A DNA stretch of 64,000 nucleotides from Flammeovirga agarivorans (GCF_012641475.1 NZ_JABAIL010000003.1:186001-250000), one strand, 5' to 3'. Counted from the stretch's first letter, positions 48,984 to 60,400 are shown. Notes: generated by a model not told the origin, from the sequence alone. Numbers and translations: made by a program.

Positions 48984-50060
48984 TTACTTTAAGGCTACTT
49001 TTAGTGAAGTTCCTGGCTTCAGTTCTTCACTTCCGCGCACCAATAGAATATCGCCTTCCTTCAATTCGCCAAAGATTTCGACTTTATTATTATTGGTGAT
49101 ACCTTGTTTCACCTCGATCCATTCTACTTTTTCATGCATACTTTTTACTACAAATTGTTTTTCCATTGCCGTTACTACTGCTGTAGAAGGCACTACAAAA
49201 GACTTTGACTTCCTTTTTAGGGATAGTTGTCCCATGGTATACATCCCTGGTTTTAAAAGGTCAGCTGTGTTTTCATAAGTAAACTCCCATAACTCTGTTC
49301 TAGTCTCCTTATCAATACTCCCCGATTTTCTAGACAGCTTTGCCTTTAATTCCTTCCCCACTAACGCATCTGTTGTAAATACCAATTGATTTTCTTCTAA
49401 TTCAAAATTGATATATGACTCCGGTACATACACCCTTACCCTCATCGTATCAACAGATTCAATTGTCAGTAGTTTATCCTGACTTGATGTTCCTGCAAAG
49501 TCACCTACATTGACAAATCGCTCTGTGATTATTCCATCAAAAGGTGCTTTTATTGTGAGGTAGGATAATAATTGACCATATGCATTGATACTCGCTTTAG
49601 TAGATTTCATAAGAGACTCATCTGCTAACATTTTATTTTTAGCCGTAATTCGCTCACTTTCTGCGATTACCCCATCCGTTTTTGATGCTTTTTCTATACG
49701 CTGAAATACATCTTGACTCCCCTCATAATTGGCTTTTGCTTCCATGTACTTTGCCTTAGCTTCTACATATTGAGCATTGATTTCAGGAGCATCAAGTACC
49801 AATAATACTTGCCCTTTTTTCACTTTATCACCGATATCTACCTTTAGTTGTGAGATATATCCCTCCATTTTAGCATGAATCGTTGCTTGATCAAACGGCA
49901 ATACTTCAGCTGGGATAGATAACTTTTTGATCACCTCTTCAGTCTTTAATAGAAAGGCAGGTTTTGTTTGGTCTGCTTCAACTTTTGTGATTTCTTGTTC
50001 TTTCTGACATCCCATCAAAAAGGTTAAGATTAGCGAAAGGGAAATAAATGTCTTCTTCAT
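48984..50060 (-). CDS. RND efflux periplasmic adaptor (membrane fusion) lipoprotein
   Basis: 358 residues with a lipoprotein signal ending LTFLMGCQKE (Cys18). The biotinyl-lipoyl half-motifs are split in the usual way: KMEGYISQLKVDIGDKVKKGQVLLVLDAPE, then a helical hairpin (about 95-165), then ITERFVNVGDFAG. A beta-barrel and membrane-proximal domain follow (ELKEGDILLVRGSEEL near the end). It bridges the inner-membrane pump and the TolC channel encoded upstream in the same operon. It is the third gene, 26 bases after the pump stop. Confidence 0.93.
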   Translation of the reverse strand: MKKTFISLSLILTFLMGCQKEQEITKVEADQTKPAFLLKTEEVIKKLSIPAEVLPFDQATIHAKMEGYISQLKVDIGDKVKKGQVLLVLDAPEINAQYVEAKAKYMEAKANYEGSQDVFQRIEKASKTDGVIAESERITAKNKMLADESLMKSTKASINAYGQLLSYLTIKAPFDGIITERFVNVGDFAGTSSQDKLLTIESVDTMRVRVYVPESYINFELEENQLVFTTDALVGKELKAKLSRKSGSIDKETRTELWEFTYENTADLLKPGMYTMGQLSLKRKSKSFVVPSTAVVTAMEKQFVVKSMHEKVEWIEVKQGITNNNKVEIFGELKEGDILLVRGSEELKPGTSLKVALK

Positions 50061-50086
50061 TTTTGTATATCTTTCAAAGGGTTCAA

Positions 50087-53000
50087 TTACCCGTTAGTGG
50101 CGATAAAATATTTACTGTTCTTGTCTTCTGGGTTAAGTGATTCACTCTTAAAATTATTCCCTCCAACAAAATTCTGATAGAGCAATGGTAGTATCACTAG
50201 AATACTAAACATGGATGCGGCAAGACCTCCAATAACAGCGACCCCGAGAGGAGCTATTTGATCTCCACCTTCTCCCATGCCTAATGCCATAGGAAGCATT
50301 CCCACCATCATTGCTAATCCGGTCATAAGGATAGGTCTCAACCTATTTTCAGCTGCGGTGATAAATGCTTTTGTATTCCCTGCTTTTCTTTCTTCCTCTG
50401 CATTCGTGATAAATAATACGGCATTAGAAACGGCTACACCTACAGCCATGATCATTCCCATATATGACTGAATATTAAGAGTATGCCCTGTCAGTATAAG
50501 AAATACTAGAGATCCCCCGACAACCATAGGTAATATAGAGAGTGTTGTCATAGAAATTTTAAATGACTGGAAACTTGCTGCCAACATCAAGAATATTACA
50601 GCGATAGCAATACCTAACCCTAATTCTAACTCTCCTAAAGTAAGGTCCAATAAGTCAGACTGTCCTCTTTTTATGATTTTGATACCCGAAGGTAAATCTC
50701 CTAACGCCTGAATAGAACGGTCTAAATCTTTTATTGCTGTACCTAAATCCTTTTCATGAATATTGGCTGTGATGGTAATAAAGCGTTGTTGGTTGAGACG
50801 ATCATATTCTGCTGGTGTTTCTACATTTTTCCAGCTTGCAACATCTCTTAAAAAGATCTTTTTCCCATCTTTATTCGCTACGGGAACCGACTCAATATCC
50901 TCAGGACTATTCATATCGTACTGTGGATATTCTACCTGTACTTGGTAGGCCACCCCAGAATTAGGGTCTCTCCAATAATTTGGTTGGGTGAATCTGCTTG
51001 ATGAAGTCGCCGTTACCATAGATTTAGAGATTTCCACGACCGTTAACCCTAACTTCCCTGCCTTTATTCGATCAATGTCGATCTTTATGCCGGGATAATC
51101 CAAAGGGGTAGTAATTTGAACATCTCTGTAATAATCAATTTGTTGCATTTGAGCTTCCAACTGTTCTGCTACTTTCATCGAAGTGTTAAGGTCCTTACCT
51201 AGTATCGCCACTTCTAATGGGTTGGTAGCTCCAAGGTTCATCACTTGATCCACTAAATCTCCAGGTTCAAAAGATAATTTAGCTTCAGGATATGCTTTTA
51301 AAAACTTCTCTCTCAAGGCTTCTTTGAAATCTTCAATAGGATAACCTGCTTCCTTCTTCAAATTAATTTTTACAACAGATTCATGGGGTCCGCTGGTCCA
51401 TAAGTGAATTAAGTTGACAGGAAAACTTGATGGTTGTGTACCGATAAATGCAGAAGTGATATCGACATTTTCCTCCCCCACAATTTCTTTTGTGATACTG
51501 AGTAAGTCTTTGGTTGCTTCTTCTGTTCGCTCTACTCTCGTACCCGTTTTTAATCGTAACCTTACTTGTGCTTGTCCTGCATCCACCTTTGGGAAAATAT
51601 CAAGACCAATCACATAAAACCCTATACCAATAATACCCGCAGCTACTATAAAATAAGAAGTGACATATTTTCCAGAACTACTTTTCATACTATTGATCAT
51701 ACCAAGGTAAGCCAACTTAAATCGATCAAAATATTTACTTTCATGAGGTGAAGGATCAAACTTTTTCATTAACCAAACAGCCATTACAGGAACAAAAGTC
51801 ATGGATAATAAGAAAGAAGCAATCATCGAAAAACCTACAGCTAAGGCCATTGGCATAAACATTCCCTTCGGTACTCCCGACATAAATAAAGCTGGGGCAA
51901 ACACTGCCAGAATACTAAACAGAATCAGAAGTTTTGGAGTCACGATCTCTCTACAGCCTTCTAATACAGCTGCAGCTTTTGTTTTCCCCATCTCCAAATG
52001 TCGATGTATATTTTCTATCGTAACAGTTGCTTCATCTACAAGCATACCGACAGACAAAGCCAAACCTCCTAATGTCATAATATTGATGGTCTGACCAATC
52101 ATATTTAAACAAATCACACTCGATAATATGGCAATAGGTATAGTTAATACTACTATTAATGCTCCTCTACGATCACCTAGAAATAGCATCACCATTAGTC
52201 CAGTTAGCAATGCTCCGATGCCTCCCTCAACCATTACACTTTTTAATGAATTAATCACATACCCCGACTGATCAAACTCATAAGAAACTTTGATATCTGA
52301 AGGTACAGCGGCTTGCATTTCTGGAAGTGATTTCTTTACATTTTGTACGACTTCCCATGTAGAAGCATCTGCCCTTTTTGTTACAGGGATATAGACAGAT
52401 CTTGCTCCATCAACTAAGGCATAACCAGTCGTAATATCTGCACCAATAGAAACATTAGCGATATCGTTTAAATAGACATTGGCTCCATCTCTAAAAGACA
52501 ATGGTATTTTACCAAAATCATCTATATCTTCTATGACTGTATTTTGAGGTGTGATCTTCATCTCATCTCCTATACCAATATTTCCTGCAGGAGAAATGGT
52601 ATTGGACTTCGACAAAGCCGTTACGATCTCTTCTGGAGTATAATTGTATCGTTTTACTTTCTCAGGATCTACTTTCACTATTACTGTTTTAGAAGATCCA
52701 CCAAAAGGAGGAGGAGCTGAAACGCCAGGTAAGGTGGAAAACATTGGTCTTACTTTAAATAATGCTAAGTCAGCAATTTCACCCAAGGTTCTAGTATCCG
52801 AAGAGAATACCAATTGTCCTACAGGCACAGACCCTGCGTCAAAACGCGTGATAAACGGAGGCACAGTACCCGGTGGCATAAATGCCCTTGAACGATTTAC
52901 ATATCCTACCACTTCAGCAGCTGCCTGACTCATATCTGTTCCTTCATGGAATTCGATTTTTATCAATGCATTCCCTTGTACTGACTTGGATTCCACTTTC

Positions 53001-53233
53001 TTGACTCCTGTTACATACAAAAAATGGTATTCATAATAGTTCGTTACAAACGATTCCATCTGATCAGGTGACAAACCTCCATAGGGCTGAGCCACATAGA
53101 TTGTAGGTGAACCAAAAGTGGGAAAAATATCTATTTTCATATTACGGATAGCAAGAAAAGAGAATATGGCAATCCCTATCACACCAACCATCACCGTAAT
53201 CGGTTTATTTAATGATCCTTCAATTAGTTTCAT
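50087..53233 (-). CDS. RND-family efflux pump permease
   Basis: 1048 residues, normal for AcrB/MexB/CzcA-type pumps. Twelve transmembrane helices with two large periplasmic loops. TM4 carries the proton-relay acidic residue in LALSVGMLVDEATVTIENIHRH. The start MKLIEGSLNKPITVMVGVI and the C-terminal GMIMAVGVAVSNAVLFITNAEE are family landmarks. The TM4 sequence (VDEATVTIENI rather than the heavy-metal DGAVV motif) argues for organic substrates over metals, but this is not decisive. It sits between tolC-like and adaptor genes, one base after the former. Confidence 0.95.
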   Translation of the reverse strand: MKLIEGSLNKPITVMVGVIGIAIFSFLAIRNMKIDIFPTFGSPTIYVAQPYGGLSPDQMESFVTNYYEYHFLYVTGVKKVESKSVQGNALIKIEFHEGTDMSQAAAEVVGYVNRSRAFMPPGTVPPFITRFDAGSVPVGQLVFSSDTRTLGEIADLALFKVRPMFSTLPGVSAPPPFGGSSKTVIVKVDPEKVKRYNYTPEEIVTALSKSNTISPAGNIGIGDEMKITPQNTVIEDIDDFGKIPLSFRDGANVYLNDIANVSIGADITTGYALVDGARSVYIPVTKRADASTWEVVQNVKKSLPEMQAAVPSDIKVSYEFDQSGYVINSLKSVMVEGGIGALLTGLMVMLFLGDRRGALIVVLTIPIAILSSVICLNMIGQTINIMTLGGLALSVGMLVDEATVTIENIHRHLEMGKTKAAAVLEGCREIVTPKLLILFSILAVFAPALFMSGVPKGMFMPMALAVGFSMIASFLLSMTFVPVMAVWLMKKFDPSPHESKYFDRFKLAYLGMINSMKSSSGKYVTSYFIVAAGIIGIGFYVIGLDIFPKVDAGQAQVRLRLKTGTRVERTEEATKDLLSITKEIVGEENVDITSAFIGTQPSSFPVNLIHLWTSGPHESVVKINLKKEAGYPIEDFKEALREKFLKAYPEAKLSFEPGDLVDQVMNLGATNPLEVAILGKDLNTSMKVAEQLEAQMQQIDYYRDVQITTPLDYPGIKIDIDRIKAGKLGLTVVEISKSMVTATSSSRFTQPNYWRDPNSGVAYQVQVEYPQYDMNSPEDIESVPVANKDGKKIFLRDVASWKNVETPAEYDRLNQQRFITITANIHEKDLGTAIKDLDRSIQALGDLPSGIKIIKRGQSDLLDLTLGELELGLGIAIAVIFLMLAASFQSFKISMTTLSILPMVVGGSLVFLILTGHTLNIQSYMGMIMAVGVAVSNAVLFITNAEEERKAGNTKAFITAAENRLRPILMTGLAMMVGMLPMALGMGEGGDQIAPLGVAVIGGLAASMFSILVILPLLYQNFVGGNNFKSESLNPEDKNSKYFIATNG

Positions 53234-53234
53234 A

Positions 53235-54632
53235 TTAGTTTTTTATTTGGTTAAGAAATAGCTGAATATCACCTTTCACAACAGCAAGCTGTAATAATGA
53301 TTTCCATGCAGAAGCATAAGCGTTTTTCAATTTTGCTTCGGCATCTAACAGGTTGTACTGAGCTTCGATCAGCTCAGTGTAATTCACTAATCCTTGTTCA
53401 TATCTTGTTTGCATGGATAAGTAGGCTCCTTGGCTGGCTTCGTATTCTACTGGAACTTCTTTGGCAATGGCCAATGCTGTATTTAGACCTGTTCGAGCCG
53501 TTACCTCTTGTTTTTTAAGGTTATTTTCTACTTTTCTAATGTTTTCTTGTGAAGCTCTTACAACTGCTTTCTGCTGTATATTTTTGGTCTTTTGAGAAGC
53601 TAAATCCATGATCGGAAAAACCAGCTGTAATCCCACTCCATAATTATAACGCTGCATTCCCCAACCGTCTGCATGATTCACTGTTCCATCGTATGCTACT
53701 CCAGAACCTCTTGCGTAGGTAGTGCCCCAAAATTCTAACTTCGGTGTCCATGCTCTTTTAATTTCTGTTAGTCTTGCCTCATTGGCTTCCAATTCTTTTG
53801 TTACGATCGTTAATGTTGGATGTACAAACGTAGCGGTATCTGTATAAGTTTTTATTGCTGAAGGCAAATGATTAAAGAAGAAAGTGCTAGTTGTTATTTC
53901 TTTCACTCCATCAGACGATAAGTATTCCTTTAACTGTTCTTCTTGACTAACCAATAAGTTTTTTAATTGATATAATTGCGATTTAGATTTCGACAATTCT
54001 GCATTCACTTTAAGACTATCAACTGAAGGACGTATACCACTCTCAACTAATTTTGTTATTCTTGTGAGGTTGAAATCATTCCTTTCAATATTTTTTTCGT
54101 ATGTCGTAATTAATTCTTTTGTTGAAGCAATTTCTAAATAATAGAATGCGACTTGAAACTGTATTCTTAGTACCTCATTACTTACACTAGCCAACTGCTT
54201 CTCATAGATACTTTGGTTGTGAGCAATTGCATTTTTACGTTCTCCAAAAGTAATCGGAGACCATTTTACCATCATACTAACACCCGAACCTACAGTACCT
54301 CCATAATTGTCGTCCGATGGAGGACCACTAATTGGTACATTATTACCAGGATAATTCATTCCTGTAATGTTATTATAAGTAGCAAAATTGGCATCATAGC
54401 CAATATCTACCGAAGGCAATAAAGTCTTTTTCTCCAAAGAGATTTCTTCTTTTGAAGCTTCCGCTAAAGCTTGTTTTTCTGCTATAGATGGAGAATTTTC
54501 CTGAGCTATTTGTAGTAATTGATCCAAATCGGATTGTCCAAATGCTGTGTTTACGGTAGCATATACAAGGGTGTATAGTACCAGCATCCAAAACCATTTA
54601 ATTTGGAATTTTTTAAATATATTTCGCATCAT
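53235..54632 (-). CDS. TolC-family outer-membrane efflux channel protein
   Basis: 465 residues with a signal/hydrophobic N-terminus ending TAFGQ. Two internal repeats of long helices with beta strands typical of outer-membrane efflux proteins: DLDQLLQIAQENSPSIAEKQALAEASKEEI near the start and QTRYEQGLVNYTELIEAQYNLLDAEAKLKNAYASA near the end. It is the first gene of the tripartite efflux operon. The long upstream region contains an inverted repeat that could bind a regulator. Confidence 0.93.
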   Translation of the reverse strand: MMRNIFKKFQIKWFWMLVLYTLVYATVNTAFGQSDLDQLLQIAQENSPSIAEKQALAEASKEEISLEKKTLLPSVDIGYDANFATYNNITGMNYPGNNVPISGPPSDDNYGGTVGSGVSMMVKWSPITFGERKNAIAHNQSIYEKQLASVSNEVLRIQFQVAFYYLEIASTKELITTYEKNIERNDFNLTRITKLVESGIRPSVDSLKVNAELSKSKSQLYQLKNLLVSQEEQLKEYLSSDGVKEITTSTFFFNHLPSAIKTYTDTATFVHPTLTIVTKELEANEARLTEIKRAWTPKLEFWGTTYARGSGVAYDGTVNHADGWGMQRYNYGVGLQLVFPIMDLASQKTKNIQQKAVVRASQENIRKVENNLKKQEVTARTGLNTALAIAKEVPVEYEASQGAYLSMQTRYEQGLVNYTELIEAQYNLLDAEAKLKNAYASAWKSLLQLAVVKGDIQLFLNQIKN

Positions 54633-54743
54633 TTTTCTTAATTAGTTACTTCTTTTACAGTAGTCTAAGAAGTACATTCGATTGATAATTTTATGTTTAA
54701 TTGTTTCGGTATATTCTTAGTTATTTATCTTTTCTCAACATTA

Positions 54744-54751
54744 CAAAATTA
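54744..54751 (-). promoter_or_regulatory. Candidate -7 box (TAATTTTG) for efflux operon
   Basis: Fits TAnnTTTG on the minus strand, about 110 bases before the tolC-like ATG. It lies just downstream (in the direction of transcription) of the inverted repeat at 54776-54798, where a repressor or activator would be well placed. Confidence 0.3.
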
Positions 54752-54775
54752 AAGCGTAGTAAAGGTTGTTTTGGT

Positions 54776-54798
54776 GTCCATTTGAAAAAAGTATGGAC
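54776..54798. promoter_or_regulatory. Inverted repeat, possible operator of efflux operon
   Basis: GTCCAT-N11-ATGGAC, overlapped by two imperfect direct repeats of (C/T)ATTTGAAAA starting about 18 bases apart. It lies just upstream of the candidate efflux promoter. Confidence 0.35.
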
Positions 54799-55019
54799 TA
54801 TTTGAAAAGACCCTGTTAATGAGATTGAATATTTGTTAGATATTTAACTTTCATTAAAATTGAATTGATTTCATTTAGTTTAGATGATTCGTTATGGTTT
54901 AGATGAAGGTAAATACTTATTCTACCTTTCATATTCTTAAAATAGATCAATATTCCACAAAGAATATAAATTTGTAAGGTTGCTCACTTACACATTTTCC
55001 GATAAACTATTTTTTTCTA

Positions 55020-55027
55020 TAGTTTTG
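55020..55027 (+). promoter_or_regulatory. Candidate -7 box (TAGTTTTG) for lipoprotein gene
   Basis: Fits TAnnTTTG on the plus strand, 58 bases before the ATG at 55086. No convincing -33 element. Confidence 0.3.
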
Positions 55028-55085
55028 GCTTACCTAATTTTTACACAAATACTTACGCAAACTATAAATTATCTCATTAGCACTT

Positions 55086-56759
55086 ATGTTATACCGAATT
55101 TTCATTATTCTATTAATGATTTGGGGATGTTTCAGCTGTAGAAAAAAAGAGACTGAAACGATACTCCCTAATAACTTATCTATCCAAATTAATTGTCCTG
55201 AATACCTAAGAGGAGAGCAAAACCTACAACTTCAATTAGAGAATACTGAAGAGCAAGATGTCATTATCAATGAAATTCAGATTTCTTACCATGGTCAAGT
55301 TATCTCAAATGCTTTTCATTTTAATCATGGAATATATCTTATCCCTTTTAATTCATTGAAACTAGAAGATGGTTGGAAGGAATTATTGATTCAAGCCAAC
55401 ACTGTTAGTCCTTTTCACACCAAAAAGATTAGCAAAACCATAAAGGTTTTTATCGATAATTACTTACCCACAGTGATTGTAGAAAAAGGATTTGTCGATC
55501 ATCAAAATACAAGTACTATTACCAAGAATGATATCGGAACAAGTAAGGTAACTGATTATCAAAGTACAGGATACCTTTTCTTTACAGATACTTTAGGAAA
55601 TCAAATAGGCGATTTTTACAATATTGAAACAATAGAAGGAGATACTTTACATGTGATGATTCCGGATGGCTTGTCGTCTACCCAATTTGTACGTCACTTC
55701 TGTTGGGTCTATCAGCAAGACTATTATTACCAAGCCCATGATTTGTCATATGATCAATCCCAACAACGGAAAGTTTATGACATCCAGTCGAAGTATATCG
55801 ATTCTAAGAGTGAAATAAATCTTCAGCTTCAGTTATCAAAGGCAAAAGCGAATAGAGATAAACAAGAATATATCTATGTTTCCCTACCTACTAAGATAAT
55901 GGCGGCTCACCCTTACTTATCACAACATTATGTAGATAGAGATTATGATGGAATGCAAACCATTCTGAAATTTGAAAAATTCTCCTCTGAAGACATTCAA
56001 AATCTTCTTATTGAACAACCTGATCATTCTTACGTTTACCTTGCTTTTCATCACCTAATTAGTAATGATACGATAACAGTGACGAAACAAGATTTTAGAA
56101 CAGATTATAGGTTCTTTGAAAAGGACAGAGATACCCCTACTTCAAGATTTGCGGTCTATGATATTTATACTCTACCCAATAAAAAAGTCAAAAGATACGC
56201 AGAGAAGAAATTCCTCTTGGAAGACAATACTGATTATTATGTTGGGTATTATTTATTAAATAATAGTTCTCCAATCCAAAACTGTGTAAGTGTTGCTATT
56301 CATAATGATAAACAAATTGCTACCTCTTATAGAGAAACATACCATACAACTTATTTATCAAAAGCAATATCCCCTTATCAAGAAGATAACATTGAATACA
56401 GTTTTTCTAAAGAACACTTTGTGATGCAGCATACTTTTGAAATAGGTCAAACACAGAACTATTTTGAAAACTACTACTATGGGCAAGCAAAAAATGGATT
56501 AGAGATTTATGGCTACTTCACCATAGAAAGTGGTACGGAATTAAATTTCAAGTTTAAAAATATTGAGGGATTGAAGAAATTAGAAGATCTTATGCTTCAT
56601 CAAATCTATACCAATAAAGTGGGCTCTCCGTACTGTATGGTTCGTTTTTCTTCTGTCGATGATTTTATCAGGTTAAGACTCAAACAGCATCAAAACCCTA
56701 TGTATAAAGAGAATGAGCTTTTCAAAAAGACATTGAGGAAAGACTTTATTAAAAACTAG
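55086..56759 (+). CDS. Unrecognised lipoprotein with Ig-like N-terminal region
   Basis: 557 residues. The lipoprotein signal ends WGCFSCRKK (Cys18 likely). Residues 25-125 read as beta strands with the spacing of an Ig-like or Big-type domain (LSIQINCPEYLRGEQNLQLQ, ending with a TIKVFIDN strand). The remainder, rich in Tyr, Gln and Asp with YY clusters, has no motif I recognise. It is not a SusD or TonB partner by sequence. Its stop overlaps the stop of the convergent small membrane-protein gene by four bases (shared CTAG). The function is unknown; surface or periplasmic location is inferred from the lipobox. Confidence 0.75.
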   Translation: MLYRIFIILLMIWGCFSCRKKETETILPNNLSIQINCPEYLRGEQNLQLQLENTEEQDVIINEIQISYHGQVISNAFHFNHGIYLIPFNSLKLEDGWKELLIQANTVSPFHTKKISKTIKVFIDNYLPTVIVEKGFVDHQNTSTITKNDIGTSKVTDYQSTGYLFFTDTLGNQIGDFYNIETIEGDTLHVMIPDGLSSTQFVRHFCWVYQQDYYYQAHDLSYDQSQQRKVYDIQSKYIDSKSEINLQLQLSKAKANRDKQEYIYVSLPTKIMAAHPYLSQHYVDRDYDGMQTILKFEKFSSEDIQNLLIEQPDHSYVYLAFHHLISNDTITVTKQDFRTDYRFFEKDRDTPTSRFAVYDIYTLPNKKVKRYAEKKFLLEDNTDYYVGYYLLNNSSPIQNCVSVAIHNDKQIATSYRETYHTTYLSKAISPYQEDNIEYSFSKEHFVMQHTFEIGQTQNYFENYYYGQAKNGLEIYGYFTIESGTELNFKFKNIEGLKKLEDLMLHQIYTNKVGSPYCMVRFSSVDDFIRLRLKQHQNPMYKENELFKKTLRKDFIKN

Positions 56760-57253
56760 TTAGTTGTTTTTTGGATGGTCACATCTAAAACTTGTACCTG
56801 AGCATTCTTGCCAATTCTATAGCGTTTCCACCAAAAAGGTATTGTAGCAGCGGAAATTAAAAAGAATGCTCCTGATTGTAATAGAGCAACGTCTTTAGCA
56901 TAATGATTTTCACTGTCTCTAGAAGTTGCTCCAGACAATAAAAACCCTGCCCCAATAAGTGCAGTACCTCCTGCAATCAGTTTGGGAAATGGTCTATGAA
57001 ACTTTATGACCTCAATCTCTTTAATCGGGATTTGGGTCATAGATTTTGATAGAATAAATGAAGAATCCAATACGGCATGTACTTCATCATGATAGACTGC
57101 TTCTGTGCCTTTCATCTTAAATACTATCTGATCTCCAGCATATATTTTTCTCCTATTGCGGCCATAATTGTCTACTGCAATAAACTTCTGGGCGCAAACC
57201 ATTTCAGAAAAAAAGAAAAATAGTAATGTTATTAAAAGTGATTTCAAAGGCAT
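56756..57253 (-). CDS. Small membrane protein with signal peptide, unrecognised
   Basis: 165 residues. A signal peptide (to about 21, MVCAQ) is followed by a beta-rich soluble region (about 22-88: YAGDQIVFKMKG, AVLDSSFILS) and then two hydrophobic helices (about 90-108 and 122-140) before a basic tail (WWKRYRIGKNAQVQV). This layout is common among small Bacteroidota envelope proteins of unknown role. It is monocistronic and convergent with the lipoprotein gene, sharing the CTAG at the two stop codons. Confidence 0.72.
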   Translation of the reverse strand: MPLKSLLITLLFFFFSEMVCAQKFIAVDNYGRNRRKIYAGDQIVFKMKGTEAVYHDEVHAVLDSSFILSKSMTQIPIKEIEVIKFHRPFPKLIAGGTALIGAGFLLSGATSRDSENHYAKDVALLQSGAFFLISAATIPFWWKRYRIGKNAQVQVLDVTIQKTTN

Positions 57254-57435
57254 AATGAATAGATTTTAATTTGACAGTTTGCTAACTTTTTTGACACTTT
57301 TTAAAAAAATATAGTTGTAACAACTTATACTATCAAAGAATTTGTAACTTCAGTTTTATATATTGAAATTTACTTTGGATATTGATTTTTTTAAGATATT
57401 CGAGTTTAAGCAAACTATACTAACCATCTGATATC

Positions 57436-60400
57436 ATGCGTATTTATAGCATTTTCTTCACGCTATTGTTGTGTTTACTTAGTTCTTCTTTTACCTGTTT
57501 AGGAAGTAATAAATACCCTAGAGCGACCTTTGGAAGAAATACTACTTATAATGGTGAAGACCATTCAACATACTCTATTTTTGTACCCCGAAAAGCAAAA
57601 TTTGTTGAAGTATCTTCCATCGGTTTAACCACTTTTGATACGAACGTTGGAATTTACGATAATGAAAATACCTCTTACTACAATACTATTGATTACAATA
57701 ATGATGCGTTCAATACAAGACAGTCTTATCTCAAGACAGATATTGCCGAATATCAAAGTCAATATATCTACATACGATGGGATAAAGCCTATTATGATAA
57801 TGAGAACTACCCTTGGGAGTTAAAATTTTATGATGAAGACAATAAGCTAATTGATGAAGTTGAACTACCTGAATCAGTCATCAGGTATGGCCGCGAAATG
57901 GAACTTCCTTCAAAATCATTCTGGGGAGAGGAACTTCATTATGAGCTAGAAACGCCTACCTCTCTTATTTTAGACCAAGAAAATAATCTACTAAGTAGTA
58001 ACAATACTGAGGGTACGTATAAAATAAGAATCTATACTGAAGGCTCGGCTCAATATTCTGCCTATGATACGCTTGTTTCCATCTACAATAGAGTACATGC
58101 CTCTGGAAAACCCTACCCTGCTTTAAATTATAGTGAAGAAGAGATCTTTACTAAAAAGGATCTTCTCAACCTACTTAACATTACATCTAATGCAGAAAAC
58201 CCTTTAAAGTTATCCTCTAACAATTATAACGTAAGTATTGAGGGAAATGCGTTTCGACTCACTCGTTCCTTCAAAAACTCTGATATTCATATAAGAGTAG
58301 AAATAGATGAGAGTGAGCATTTTGCCCCTCTTTTCGAAAACCTCTACATTCCTGTTACTATGACTAAGTATAATATCTACTATGATGACTATTATGCTAT
58401 TAAGGCCATATACGATAATATGAATGTGAAAAATTGGGAATCTAATCAATGGTTTAATGAAAATAAACCGGCCACTAGTTGGTCGTCTCACCTCAGCTTT
58501 AAAGAGCAACGATTGGATGATTATTCTGAATGCCTTTTCTTATATAGTATTTCATTAACCGACGACAATACCGAAGGGGAAATTCCCGAAGAGGCTAATC
58601 AGCTTCAGCACCTTTCGACATTGTATGTACGTAGCCTAGCAAATGTTCCTAACTTTGACAACCTTTCTCAATCGTCTTTATCTAGAATATATATTGAGCA
58701 TTCTGGTTTCGATCATTTATCGCTACAACAAGAAGGGTGGAAAAATTTAAAGACGGTAACACTCAACTATCCCAAAAGGTTAGATGCTTCTTTTGCCAAT
58801 TGGATTGGAAAATGGACAAGTTTAGAAAAGTTGGAAATATTAAGAGGTACACTTACAGAAATTCCTGATGAATTCTATCAATTAACAGCATTAAGAGAAC
58901 TTGATTTAAACTCTAATCCATTTGTTGATTTTGATGAGAAGGTCAGTCAATTAACACAACTAAGAAAATTAGAATGGGAGTATGCAGAGGGTGACCTCCC
59001 TAAAAACTTTGAGAAAATCCCAAACTTAAGTTATCTAAATTTATCACATTCATTAGATAGCTTATTGCCCTTAGAAATTACACAATTAACCTCTTTGGAT
59101 ACTCTTGTTCTCAATTATTGCAACTTTGATGTTCTTCCAAAAGAGTTTAATCAACTCTCTAATCTTAAATCTCTTAGCTTGAGTAATAATTATATCTCTC
59201 ATGTGGAAACCGATCTCACCAACCTTACTCAGGTATCTTCTTTAAATATTGATAGAAATAAACTGAGCCTTGATGAGTTAGATAAATTTAGAACAGCTGC
59301 AGAAAATGCAACCTACCTAAGGTATAATTATCAATATAACGAGAGAATACCTATTACTATCGATTCATCAAAAATTAGTCAAAATAAGATTATTATCCAT
59401 GTGCAATCTGATAAACCGGGACGCTCGTATCAGTGGAAATACAATGGATATTATACAATTGATGGTGCTACATCTAAGAGCTTTACAGTCAAAAACTTTG
59501 GGGAGACAAAATCGAGTGTGTTCTGCGAAGTAAAAGATGATTTCTGGACAGATATTACTTATCAATCAGCATCCTATTTTAAGCCACAACGAGATATTAA
59601 ATTGATCGTAAAGAATATCCCTGAAAATACACCCGAAGGAGTGAAAATACATGCTGTTGGTAATATCACTAATAACTTATATTACAAGGATACATACCCA
59701 CTAGAGTACAACGAAGAGCTAGATCAATATGAAATTATACTCAATGAAAGATTAGGAAAAGTGACTTTTCAATTCTCTAAAGGTAAGAATGATGAGTTTG
59801 TTGAAGTCAATCGCTATGGCAATAAGTTTACAAGAACATTTAACCCTGAGACACTCACAAACACAGAATATGTGATTAGTGATATTGTGGCATGGAACTA
59901 TGCGTCTCCTTATTGCCTAAACACTATTAATGTTACCGCAGGAGTACATCTCACACCTAAGCAAGGAATTAAAAAGTACCGCTTTACTGCGAATCAAGAT
60001 ATGACGATTCGTATCTCTTCTTATAAGCATACTTTTTTAAATACTTATTTAGAAATCTACGATGATTGTAATACTGGTGGATACCTATTAGGATGGAGTT
60101 CTAATCATGAAAACTCATTACAATCACAGTTGGATTATACTTTATTCAAAGGGCAGTCCATTAATATTGTTTGGGAAGATGAAATGACAATGGCAGGATA
60201 TGACAGTCAGTTTGAATGGGAGCTTTCAATCCTTAATGGTTCGAAGTTAGAACAAACAGACCTCAGTACTTCCTATCCAAATATTAAAAGTTTAGGCAAC
60301 TATTCTTTAGATCTAAAAACTGACAATGACCTTCCTTTACAAGCTGAAGTCATTTCAGGTAATGCTATTATTGAAGATAACATCTTAAAAGTAATCGGTC

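Larger units (their letters stand above)
54633..55085. other. Divergent intergenic region between efflux operon and lipoprotein gene
   Basis: No coding frame seen. It carries the divergent promoters: a candidate minus-strand box at 54744, an inverted repeat at 54776 and a candidate plus-strand box at 55020. Confidence 0.45.
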
